From Prorocentrum cordatum (taxonomy: Eukaryota; Sar; Dinophyceae; Prorocentrales; Prorocentraceae), in assembly GCA_963575745.1 (NCBI GenBank), contig CAUYUJ010014752.1, positions 113,012 to 177,011 on the forward strand: a stretch of DNA of 64,000 nucleotides, given 5' to 3'. Below the pieces are notes generated by a model. It made no database searches. It saw only the letters and a list, made by a program, of their open reading frames with translations, and had not been told where the DNA came from. Position numbers and translations under genes: made by a program. This document shows positions 9,690 through 20,962 of this stretch, piece after piece. The first letter of the stretch is position 1. Every line of letters begins with the position of its first letter.

Positions 9690-12600
9690 ATGCGCATTCC
9701 AGCGTGCGCGTGTCATCCTCAAGTTAGGGTGGCACTACAAGCAGGGGAAACGCAGCCTGTGCCGATAGCCATGTACCTCGACGGCGTCCGCTACGTTTAC
9801 CATGCGGCAGGGCGCTCGGATTCAGCTCTCGGCATTTGGGTGGTCAACTTGATCGCGGCCATGCGCCGCCTCATTACATTTTTAAGGACAGCGCTTTTAT
9901 TTGTTTATTCATTTCACATCTTGCATCCGGGGTCGCGTCTGCCCCCCTGGGCCCAGCTTGGACGGGCTCCAAACCAGCGGGCCGGGGGGCGCAGCTGGGC
10001 CCGAACTTTCTCTGCCTCTGGCCAGGAAGGGCGCGGGGCCCAGCGCGGCAGCGGACCTGGAGTTGGGCGCTCCGAGCCCGCGGGGGGCCCCCGGCCAGAC
10101 ACTTGGGGCAGCGAGCGCCCGCGGGCCCCGGTTTCCCGAGGCGTCTCCAGGGGCGCTATATTCCTGGTTCGCGGGGGAAGGGGTGACCCCAGCACCGCCG
10201 CGCGTCCTGGAGATCCCTCGTCGCCGCGGCCGGATCTCCGACGCGTCGGGGGGGGGGCCGACCCCGCGACTGCTGCTCGTCCCGGGCAACCCCGGCCCGC
10301 CGCCCCCACGTCGCAGCGTTTCCCGCCCCGGCGTCGCGGCTGGTAGCGGGGAGATCGCGGCGACGCTTCAGGTTCTCGCCGCGATTGGCGGCGCAGCCCA
10401 GCGATGCGTGGCGGGGGGGGGGGGCGGGGGCGCGGAGGCAGCGCGCGCCCTTCGGACGACGGACTGGCTGGAGGCGCATCGGTCGCCGAACCCTAGCCTG
10501 CCCTCCCAGGGCCGAAGCGCCCCCTGGCCCCCGCCCCGGGTTCGCGGCCGGTTGCAGGGGGGTCGCGGCAGTGCATCGCGGGTTCTCGCCGCGACTAGTG
10601 GCGCGGCCGAGCGTCGCGCGACGGGGTGGAAGGGGGTGGGGGTGCGCTATGGGCGCCGCCCCGAAAATCGATCGGCTGGAGTTGCCGCGGCCGACCTTGA
10701 CGAAGACGCGCCTTGGGCCCAGACCTGCAGAGCCATGGTCGCCGCGGCTGGGCTCTCGGGGAGCTGGAGACTGCGGGGGCGGAAGGAGGGGGGGGGGCCC
10801 GGCGCCGCCGCGCGTCTTGGAGATCGCTCGTCGCCGCGGCCGGACAGCGGAACCCGCGGCGCAACCGCGGGCAGCGCGACGAATTTTCCAGACGCGGCCT
10901 CGTGAGCAACGCAGCAAATGAGCGAGCCTCGGACCCAGGCTTGCCGCCGCCAATAGGACCGATGGGGCCCAGCGGCGCCTCGCTCGGGCCCAGCCCGCCC
11001 AGAAGCGGACGTATGGAGGGGGCGCCGAACAGGAAGTTACCGCGAGTGGCGGCGCCCCTAGAGACGGGGCTCGCGCGAGCTAGCGCCCGCGGGGCTGGGT
11101 CTTGCACCTGGCGGCCCCAGTCTTGCAGGTGAAGGCGGCGTGCGTCGGCGGCCAGATGCCCGAGCGGCGCGCGGCTACGGGCAGCGGGGCAGTGCTGCGG
11201 GAACGACCGATCCCCCCAGCTCGACCGCGCGCAGACGCCCCCCCCCACGCGCCCCCTGGCTCCTGGGTTCGAGCGCTGGACGCGGGCAGCCAGGTCCACT
11301 CCCTCCCCGATGCGGCCGTCTGCCAAGAGGCCCCCCTGGCAAGGCGCCCCGACGGCTCTCGCGGCTGCCGCTGCCCCGCGAGTCTCGGGCTGCAGTTGCG
11401 CTCAGATGTCGGGGGGCTGGGCCCGCATTTCGGCGCGGCGCCGCCGCCCCGGGGGGCGGCGGCCAGAATGCGGACAGAGCCGTGCTCGATCGCTTGGTCG
11501 CCTGGTCTGCCCAGGCCCCTGCCCGCCCTCCCGCGGCGGCGGCGCCCCCCGTCCGCCGCTGCGCGGAGGCGGCGCCCCTGGGGAGGGCAGTCTCGCGACG
11601 GCCCTGGCCCCCCTGGACCGCGGCGGCCCTCGCCCCAGGGGTTCCAGAGGAACCGTCGAAGCCCTTGCACAAGACGCCGCCGTGCTCAGCGGCGAACCTT
11701 GCCCGCGTGGGGGCGACGGCGGAGGGCGCCCGGGGGCGCGGGGGAGGGCCCCGATGGGGCCGGTGGGGGAAGGGGCGTTGCCGGCGCCGCCGCGCGCCCT
11801 GGAGAGCGCTCGTCGCTGCGGCCGGCTTCCCGGAGCCGCCTGGAATGCGCGGGCCCTTCGACCGCCGCTCGCCCCGAGGACTTCTCGTCGCCGCGGCCGG
11901 CAGGCGGGGCCCAGGCGCGGAGTCGCGGGCCGTGGGACAGACGCCCGCGGCGCCGTCGGGAACAGGGCGACGGGCCCCTGCCGCGCGACTGCGAGCAGCA
12001 GCATCAGCACGCGCGCCAGCAGCGACGGTCCGAACGACGCTCCGAACCCCGGCATTTCGACCTCCTTGCGCGACGCCCTGGGCCCCCGCGACGGTGGGCA
12101 GTCAGAAGAACGTCGGCGCTGCAACCGCGACCGGCCAGGCGGGGGCTGCTGGGCAGATCGAGCTGGCGACGGCGACGCCGACGCCGACGCGCCTGGGCCC
12201 GGCGGCCCATTCGACGCCGCCGTCGTCGCCCAGTCCTCCTCCCGACTTCCTCTCCCGACGCCGCCCCGACTAACGCGCCTCGCGACGACGTCTCTCGCGG
12301 CGTCTTCCCCGGCGCCTTCCCCGGCGCCCCCCCGCGCCTGGTCCGCCGCCCCCCCCGGCGCCTTTGCCCGCCCCTTGTCCGCCAGTCGGGGCGGTGCGTG
12401 GCTCGCGTCCATCCAGCCCGCCGGGCTTGTGGCGCCAGCCAGCGACTGGGTCATCGCCGACGCGCGTCCGCGCGTGGACCCGCCGCCCGCCCCTGTGGTT
12501 CCTCGCTCTTCCCCAGTGATCGCGGGCGCAGCTGGCTCCAGCGCCGCGGGCAGCTCCAGCGCCGCCCCGCGAGGGGGGGCGCCGCTGTCTGCGCGGCGCG

Positions 12601-12790
12601 AGCGCCTGCTTCTCGTCAAGAACACTTGGGCCGCGTTGTCGAACGCCCGCGCCCATAGGGATTCGTCCACCTTGGACCGCGCGAAGCAGGGCAAGGGGCG
12701 GGCGCGCCCCGAGCATGTCCCAGCTCGCGTCGTGCTCGACTTCCTCAGCAGGGGGCCCTGGTGGCCCCGGTCAGGAGGATGCAGCAGATA
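9690..12790. other. Very GC-rich region, open on both strands, no identifiable gene
   Basis: Several frames of 200-500 codons overlap on both strands, as expected when stop codons are rare in GC-rich DNA. All encode Arg/Gly/Pro/Ala-rich low-complexity sequence. A phrase reading APPRVLEIPRRRGR or close variants recurs on + at about 10195-10240, 10804-10851 and 11786-11832, and another repeated segment pairs about 10370-10425 with 10585-10625. The region is therefore partly an old tandem or dispersed repeat. I cannot support any single gene. Confidence 0.55.
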
Positions 12791-13436
12791 GGCGGTGAAC
12801 CTGGGGCTGCCTGGCGCGGATTCTGAGCTCTGCGTGGCGGCGGCGCCCGCGACGCCAGCCGGCGCGACGCCGCCTTCCTCCGATGCTTCCTCCGCCGTGC
12901 CCCGTCATCCCTGCGTTCGCAAGCGCGGACGCAAGCGCCGTCTCAGAGGAGCATGAAGTATTGGTATTGGTAGTTTTCAAGATTTCCAGGTTGCCCTGTT
13001 CTTCCGCGCGGGCCCCAGGGGCGAATGGTCGAGCGCATTCCGTCGCGCAGGCTCTGTGCGTTATGGGCGCGGTGCATTTTTCGCGCGTCGGAGCGCCCTC
13101 GGAGATTCCAAGCTGCATGATGTGTTGCTCTTGGGGAGTCCTTGACTCGCAGTTGCCGTGGCGCTGTTTTTGAGGCAGCCCCTTCGAGTGCTGTTCGCGG
13201 GCGCAACGCGCGGCGCGCGCTGCGCCCAATCGCGCGCGGCGCGGTGCGTGAATCAGCCGGCCACGCCTGTCGGACCGCCCGGAAATTATTTCTGGATTGT
13301 AGAATGTTTCAGAAAACGCTTCCGTTTTTGGGCGCGAGCGGTTCCAGATTTTTCATAAAGGAGCCTGGGCATTTTCAAACAAAACAGTTATGAGGGGTGG
13401 AATGCGCCCGCCGCGCAGGACATTTGCAGAATGCTG

Positions 13437-13600
13437 AAATCCGGAAAGTTTCAAAATTGATTCCGCAATTTTTCAAAATCGACCCCGGATTTTTTCAAAA
13501 TCGATTCCGGTGTTTCAAGAAGTAGGCCGGACATTTCACAAACGTTCCCCGGAGTTTTTCAAATGTACCCCTGGAGAATTTTCCAGAGTCGCGCGTGATT
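13437..13600. repeat. TTTCAAAATCGA minisatellite
   Basis: Degenerate units of about 25-30 bp built on TTTTTCAAAATCGAYYCCGG, locally AT-rich inside a GC-rich flank. Less regular relatives are visible from about 13300. No gene is seen from 12800 to 13900. Confidence 0.7.
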
Positions 13601-14206
13601 TGCCTTGCCAGGTCTTTGGGAATTCGCGCGTGCGCGCGGTGCGCGGCGGCGGGCGACGGGGCGGTGCGCCGCCGTCCCCCCCGCGCTCGGCAACGAGACG
13701 GGGGATCAGCAAGTGCCAAATAGCCCCTTACGGGCGACCACTCGATCGCGAATGGGTGACCAACCGGCGGCGCCAGCCAGAGTAGACAGTGCTCGACGCA
13801 AAGTGTACCCCGTGCGAAGGCTGTTAGAAATCCCGGAATCCCCCGAACGTAACAATAACACGTGGTGTCAATAGATTTAGCTCGTCCTACCATCGCGGAG
13901 CCCCTAGACCGGCTGCGCGGTGCCCACCCCGAGGGCGCGTGGCCCCCGATTGCCTTCGGCCGCAGTTATGACGCAGGTAGTTGCGCCGATTAGTCAGGTG
14001 TGCATGACTGGCCATGCGCTGTCCGTCCCGACATCGCGTGGCCTCCGCGGCCGCAGCCAGGGCCACCTGCCGGCAGCTGCAGCGCTGGCGCTGGGCCGCC
14101 TGGCCCCGTCGCCTCGCGTGCTGGGGTCTCTCCGCAGGCGGGGCGCTTCTCCTTGTTCCCTTCCCAATTTTCCGTCGCCTGTCCCACGTTCCCTCCGCGC
14201 GCCGCC

Positions 14207-14704
14207 ATGGCGCTCGCGAGGCTGCTGCAGCTTGCGGCCTCCCTCTGTGGTTGGGCGCCAGGGCTTGGTCTTGCCGCCCGCGTCCCCTCCGCGGGCCTAG
14301 CATTTTGCCAATTGCAGTGCCAACCTACTGCTCGCGAACTTGCCGTACCTTGTCACGAACCACCCACCTGGGCGGCCCTGCGACCCTCTGCCTGTGGTCC
14401 AAGTACTTTGCCTACAGTCGGGGCCCTGAAGAAGGAACCTTTTTGGTTGGGGAGGGGCTCCGCGTTCCTTAAGTGTTTCGCAGCTTGCCACAGGTGTTCC
14501 TTAGGTTTTCGACAGGAAATCGAAGTTCAACTTACGGAAAAAACGGGGCCTCGTTCCTTATTTTGGGTTCCTGAGGCCAAGGCCCCGACTGTACTTCATC
14601 GGCGGCGTCACTACAGCATGTCATTGCTCTACGCGTGCTGGGCCCTGTCATCGCCCGCGGGTGCCCTGGCGCCGCGGCCCGGCAGCTGCCATGGACCCCG
14701 TTGA
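14207..14704 (+). CDS. Hypothetical protein with hydrophobic N-terminus
   Basis: The ATG at 14207 lies in the context GCCGCCATGG, an ideal start context for animals but not established for dinoflagellates. The 165-codon frame begins MALARLLQLAASLCGWAPG, which resembles a signal peptide or membrane anchor, and then has Cys/Pro-rich mixed sequence. The frame is open upstream too. No domain is recognised. The frame ends just before long GA/GT tracts. Confidence 0.3.
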   Translation: MALARLLQLAASLCGWAPGLGLAARVPSAGLAFCQLQCQPTARELAVPCHEPPTWAALRPSACGPSTLPTVGALKKEPFWLGRGSAFLKCFAACHRCSLGFRQEIEVQLTEKTGPRSLFWVPEAKAPTVLHRRRHYSMSLLYACWALSSPAGALAPRPGSCHGPR

Positions 14705-14886
14705 CGGGGCAGGCCGCGCCACCGCGCTCAGGAGAGAATTCTTTCGCCTCTGAGTGGCCTTTTCTCCCCCCCCTCCGCGGCCGCCCCCTCGGCCCTCTTC
14801 CCGCTCTTGCGCGGTGGCCAATTCGCTTCTCGGTGCCCCAGCTTAGTTCTATCGCTGGCGCAGCCAAGTTTGCCTCGACGCCGACG

Positions 14887-15168
<282 letters not shown>

Positions 15169-15350
15169 TGCGGTGTCACCACCTCCTCCTCCCTGTCGCG
15201 CCTCGGCTTGTCATTGGCTGCCATCATTGCGTCCGTTTGGGGTAGAGTCCTTGTTTCCCTCTTGGTTTGCTCCGTGACCGCCCCCCGCGCGCTGTCGCTT
15301 GATAGTTTTCGCCGATGCGTCGCCGCGCGCGAGCCCGCGATCGCCAAAAC

Positions 15351-15356
<6 letters not shown>

Positions 15357-15389
<33 letters not shown>

Positions 15390-15446
15390 AGAGAGAAAGA
15401 GAGAGAGAGAGAAAAAAAGATAGTGTGTGTGTGTGTGTGTGTGTGC
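15357..15446. repeat. GA/GAAA then GT microsatellite
   Basis: Purine tract of GA with AAA interruptions running into a short GT tract. The next 1 kb (15450-16500) contains pyrimidine-rich single-copy sequence in which I see no gene. Confidence 0.9.
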
Positions 15447-16554
15447 GTTTGCGTGTGTTTACAGCGCTGCCAGTGTGTTGTTCTCTTGATTGTTCCTCTT
15501 GTGTTGCAGCATCCGTCTTCGCTGCTTGGAATCCCCGCGTGGACTGTACTGAGGCTCCCAGCTCTGTGCGCGTTACCACACAAGTTGGTCAGTTTGCTGC
15601 GCTGTCGGCGAGCCCGTGCGGACCGTAACCTGTGGCGGGCCGGCGGCTGCCCCCGCGGGGGCAAGACACACGGTACATGGGACGATTGGAGACCTCTGGC
15701 GCGCTGAGGTGTGGATGCGCAGTTTGTTGTGCTGTCTGGCGCGCTTTATCTCCATCGTCTGCCGTTTTCGGTACCCGACTCTGGCTCAGTCATGGGCTCC
15801 GTTCTTGCGCTCGTGCTTTCGTCCGCTGGCGCGCTCCGCTCGTCCTGCTCTGAGCTGGCCTTTGCGGCGCGGCAGGTGACCTCTGGCGGAGCCTGCAGTG
15901 GCTCCCTCGCCAACCTAAAGTGTGTGGGTGCGCGCTCGCGCGCGTTTGCGTGTGCATGACCCGCTTGTTCCGTCCCCTGTCCCCAATTTTTCGCCCCGTG
16001 TGCTTTTTCCACATCCATTGCCTCACGATCCACCTTCTCATGCTGCTGCAGCCGCAAATCAAATCGCCACTGCTGGTGACCCCTCCTGCTTTTCCTTAGC
16101 CTCCTTTCTATTCCGCCTGCTTTGGTCATCGTCGTTGTTCCGATCTCCCAGCTCCCACTTCCCGTTCCCACCTTCACAGTCTACAGCTCCCAGTTCCCGC
16201 TGCCCTCTTTCCATTCTCTGGTTCCCGATTTTCCACTTCCCCTTTCCATGTACCGTTTCCCGTTTTCCAATGGCTGTTCCCAGCGGTGATTGGTTGCCAG
16301 GGACTGTCCTCATCAAGACGTGGCACGTGTAGTTCGCATTCAGATGATACCTTGTGTCTATCTGCACGCCAGCTGCGGCGCTGTGCCCATGTTAGACCGA
16401 GAGGGGCTTGACAGGCAGCCGAGAGGCAGCCAGGGCCGCTTTGATGCTTGCCCGAATCTTGAGGAGTTGATGAGCGACAATCGACCAATCAGTTTCTCCC
16501 GCCCTGTTACTCTTCCCTTTCTGGGACTGTGGTGTTGCTGTGCTCCCCTGCTCA

Positions 16555-16595
16555 TCTTCCTTCTCCTCCTCCTTTTCGTCGTCGTCTTCGTCGTG

Positions 16596-16652
<57 letters not shown>

Positions 16653-17427
16653 CTCCGTCCATTTCTTCCCTCCCCAGGTCCCTCCTTTTGCTCCCCCTCC
16701 TGCTCTTACTCCTGCTCCTGCCTGCTGGTCCTGCTCCTCCGCCCGCTTCTACCCTTCCGGCTGCTCCTGCCATTCCTGCTTCGGTTGCTCCTCCCGCTCC
16801 CTCCCGCTCCTGTTCTTTCTCCTGCTCCGCTTGCTCCTTCTGTTTCTCGCTCTTTTCCTGCTACTGCTGCTGCTACTGCTGCTGCTGCTGCTGCTCCCGA
16901 TCCTCCTCTTGCGGCTTGTGCTCCTGTTGCTGTCCCCCCCCCCTCCTCCTTCGCCTACCCCTCGCATTCCTCCTGCTCCTCTTCCCGCTCCTGCTGCTGG
17001 TGCTCCTGCTGCCTCGCGCTCCTCCGCCCCCTGTCGTCGGACACGCTCCTCCAGCCCTGGAGGAGGAGGAGGAGGAGGAGGAGGAGGAGGAGGAGGAGGA
17101 GGAGGAGGAGGAGGAGGAGGAGGACGAGGAGGAGGAAGAGGAGGAGGAGGAGGAGGAGGAGGAGAGAGGAGGAGGAGGAGGAGGAGGAGGAGGAGGAGGA
17201 GGAGGAGGAGGAAACGAGGAGGAGGAGGAGGAGAGGGCTCCCTCGCTTCTTCGGGGCCCCTGCGCCGCCCCCCCTGGCGGCCGCGCTGTGGCGCCAGGAG
17301 GACGGGACCGAGAAGAAGGTGAAGGAGCGGGCGCGGCGCAGCGCGCCCGCGGCCCTTGCCGCGGGTGGGTTGCCGTCGTCGTCGTCGTCGCCGCCGCCGC
17401 CGTCGCCGTCGTCGCCGCCGTCGTCGT

Positions 17428-17471
<44 letters not shown>

Positions 17472-17480
17472 GCGGCAGTG
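16555..17480. repeat. CTC/CGTC, GGA and CGTCGC triplet-rich tracts
   Basis: CTCGTC hexamers (about 16590-16665), pyrimidine-rich CTCCTG sequence to 17050, an almost pure GGA tract (17059-17236) and CGTCGC triplets (17372-17478). The polypurine/polypyrimidine runs could form triplex structures. Frames of 200-500 codons here are repeat artefacts. Confidence 0.9.
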
Positions 17481-17654
17481 TGCAGCCTCGCCTCGGCGGA
17501 ATGCGTCGGATGGACAGAGGAGGAGGAGGAGCAGGAGCGCGGAAAAAGCGAGCAGGACGGACGGGCGGAGAAGGAAGGAGGAGCAGGAGCGCAGAGAAGG
17601 AGTGCTTGCACTCAGGGGTCCTGTCTTCTCTTCGAGGGGACTGAGCCTGACGGC

Positions 17655-18035
17655 CGGTCTGGCGGCTCCGCCGTCGCCGCCCCGTCGCCGCCCCGTCGCC
17701 GCCCCGTCGCCGCCCCGTCGCCGCCCGCTGTCAGGGCCTGGCGGGCGGCCTGGCGGCTCTGTGGCCGCCGTCGCCGCCGCGTCGCCGCCTCGGCGCCGCC
17801 CGTGTGCTGGGCCTGACGGTCGGCCTGGCGGCTATGTGGCCGCCGTCGCGGCCCCGTCGCCGCCTCGTCGCCGCAGCAAGGACTGCACCACACATATTGC
17901 ACCACGTAGACTGAATTTCGTGCGTGGTACGGCACAGATGGCACAACGTGTATTGCACAGCATATGTTGTTCAGCATATATAAATACATATACATATATA
18001 CATATACATATATATATATATATATATACACATTA
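17655..18035. repeat. GCCGCCCCGTC minisatellite and TTGCACCACGTAGA/AT repeats
   Basis: GTCGCCGCCCC units (about 17670-17870) are followed by degenerate TTGCACCACGTAGA-like units (17884-17960) and an AT tract (about 17985-18030). The TTGCACCACGTAGA family recurs at 19466-19545, 25312-25462 and 54508-54596. Confidence 0.75.
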
Positions 18036-18745
18036 CACCACGCAGCTTAACCACCCCACGTAGATGACACAGTCCAGAGCGCGCACCACATACCCCCCCC
18101 TGGAGTTATCGCCCCCCCTTTCGGGTATGTAAATCACAAATGATTCTGACCGCATGTCCATCCTAAATATGAAATCGCAATGTCCCAGGCCAACCGGTAT
18201 CCCCCCCCCTGAGGTTCCCTTGTAAAAAAACACTATGCGGTGACATTTTTTGTAGTAGCATAGCACTTTTTCACGAATCCCTTGGAACAAATGGGACGAA
18301 GTGCACACGCGCGCGTCGTCGCGCGCGCATGCCGAAATCCTTCAAAAACCCGGAAGGATTTCGCAATCGAGTTTCCAAAGAACATACAAAAACACACGGT
18401 TTCGTAACACTGATTTGCTAAACAAGCTTACGCGCGAGCTCTTGCGAAATTTTAATAAAACCAGTTTGGTTTTTCAAGATTTTCACAACATGCTACCAAA
18501 CGGGCGTCGCGCGCCCGCATGTCGCAATCTGTCGAACGCCCTTGCGCGTGTGCCGTCGCGAGAATCCTCAACAAAAATTGGGACGAAGTGCAGACGCGCG
18601 CGTCGTCGCGCGCGTACGCCGAAATCCTTCAAAACCCATCGGTTTCGGAAGGATTTCAAAATCGCGCGTCCAAAAAACCTACAACAACACAAGGTTTCGC
18701 AGCACGGATTTTCAACAAAAGCGTGCGCGCGCGCTCTTGCGGCGG

Positions 18746-18776
<31 letters not shown>

Positions 18777-19278
18777 CTCCCTCTTCCCGTCGTCGTCGTC
18801 GTCGTCGCCTACGTCGTCCTGTGTCTTTCCTCGTGTTCGTCGTCGTCGTCCTCTTTGGCGTCGTGGTCGTTTCGGTCGTCGTTGTCGCCGTGGTCGTCCT
18901 TCCTCCTCCTCCCTCGTCGTCGTCGTCGTCCGTCGTCGGCGTCTCGTCGTCGTCCCTCTTATTTCGTCGCCGTCGTCGTCGTCGTTGTCGTCGTCGTCTC
19001 GTCGTCGTCTTCCCTCCTCCCTCGTCGTTGTCGTCGTCGGCGTCGCCGTCCTTCCTCCTTCTTCGTCGTTCGCGTCGTCGCCGTCCTCCCTCCTCCCTCG
19101 TTGTCGTCGTTGTCGTCGTTGTCGCCGTCGTCGTCCTCCCTCCTCCCTCGTCGTCGTCTTCGTTGGCGACGTCGTCGTCGTCTTCGTCGTCGTCGTCGGC
19201 GTCGGCGTCGTCGTCTTCGTCGTCGTCGACGTCGGCGTCGTCGTCGTCGCCGCCGTCGTCGTCGTCGTCGTCGTCGCC
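18746..19278. repeat. GTC triplet repeat, about 530 bp
   Basis: Long GTC/GTCGTC tract with CCTCCCTCC interruptions inside the 1-kb tandem array. It gives long frames on both strands (Ser/Arg/Val or Asp/Thr/Arg repeats), which are artefacts. Confidence 0.95.
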
Positions 19279-20901
19279 ATCGGCCGTCTTGCTTCTCCGG
19301 CCTTCTTGGGGCGCTCTTGAGACGCCCCCGAGGGCTCCAAGACGACCCTGGATCGATATCTGTGCTCGGTTCCGCATGGGTTTTGCAAAACAAGTTGCGG
19401 GTGGGTGGGTGGGATGATTGCGCGAGCAGTGGAGTTGGCAACTTCAAACTCGGCAAGTGATGGACTTCACCACATACATTGCACCGCATTACTCGCACCG
19501 CATAGATTGCACCACGTACGTTGCACTACATAGAGTGCATACCATATAATCACCACAACGGTGTTCCGATCTAGTAAGGTATTCGGATCTACCTCCCCTC
19601 TTCCCCCCGGACTTAATGGTACGCCGTGTTGCATTGCAATGTACATTTTATTCTGCTTCATCGTCCATCTTAAACATGAATTCGTTACATCCCAGGCAGT
19701 CCCTTATCGCCCCCCTCATCCACGGCGAAAACAATATAATACGTGCGCACTTGTTTGTCAACCGTCATCCGTTTTCAAGAACCCCTTGCAAAAAAAAAAA
19801 AAAATAAAAAAACAAAATAAAGAAACACATGGGGCAACAATGCCCACGCGCGCGTCGTCGCGCGCGCATGCCGTGAGGATTTAAAATCGAGTGCCCCGAC
19901 ACATACTTAAAGCAACCTTTGGTTTCGCAGCCCGAATTTTCATAACAACGTGCGCTCGCTCTCTCGGTGAATTCGTACGGGAAGCGTCGGTTCCTCAACA
20001 ATTTCATCAAATGCTGCCAAAAGTGCTTCTGGCGCGCACATGTTGGAATCGTTCGAACTCACGTGCGCGCGTGCTGTCGCACGAATCCCTTGCAGAAGAC
20101 GGGGCGCAGTGCATGCGCGCGCGTCGTCGCGCGCGCGTGCCGGAATCCTCCAACAACTTCTTAGTTTTCGTGCGGATGTCAACATCGAGTTTCCCAGCAA
20201 CTTGTAAAACACATGGTTTTGCGACATCAGTTTTCAAGAAAGGTCTGCGCGCACGCTGTTGCGAATTCTTTAGAAGACCATAGGTTGTGCAACATGGTTG
20301 TTGAATTCGACCACGCGGGCCTCAGGCGCCACATGTCGAAGTTATGTTAACGCCCTTGCGGGCGTGCTGGGGGAGGGGGGCGGTCCGTGTCAAATGATGC
20401 GGCGAGGGCCAGTCGCGCGCGTCGGCCGCGCGCGCATGTCGAACTCCTTCCAAGACCTGCATCACCGATGCGAGGGCGTCGTCATCGTCATCGGCGTGAT
20501 CCGCATCGGCGCCGTCATTGGCCCTGCCGTCGTCTTCGCCATCATCGCCACCACTATGGTTTTCATCGTCGTGCCTACCGTCGTCAACGTCGCCATGCTA
20601 CCGCGCTCGCCCAAGTGACCGACTCGCACTGAAGCGCCCACTGGGATGTGCCAAGCAGTCAGCGTCACCACGGCCGCGTTGGTCGCGCCAGATAATTTGG
20701 CCGCTGTGCGCCCGAGCATGCGCGGGCTAGCGCGGCCGCAGAGACGCGCCAGGCAAAACCAAGCGCAATCGCCGCCGCATGGGTTATGCAGGCCATGTTT
20801 CGGGTTGGTGGGTGGGACGATCTCGCGAGCAGTGGAGTTGGGGGCTCCAAATTTTCCAAACTTAGATTTTCTTTCCAAGCAAGTCGATGCACCCCCCTAC
20901 G

Positions 20902-20962
20902 CCCCCCCCCCCCTCCCCCCCCCCCCCCCCCCCCCCCACCCCCCCCCCCCCCCCCCCCCCCC
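20902..20962. repeat. Poly-C tract
   Basis: About 60 bp of almost pure C (G on the other strand). Prone to assembly error and to quadruplex structure on the minus strand. Confidence 0.95.

Noticed and set aside
11310-12791. 493-codon forward frame
   Set aside because: The opposite strand is open for 430 codons over the same DNA, composition is Arg/Ala/Pro-rich, and no motif is recognisable; stop-poor GC-rich DNA explains it.
16290-17816. 508-codon frame through CTC, GGA and CGTC tracts
   Set aside because: It is almost wholly triplet repeat; other frames and the other strand are open too.
18301-19460. Frames of about 300 codons on both strands
   Set aside because: Produced by the GTC repeat and by the 1-kb array units; no domain.
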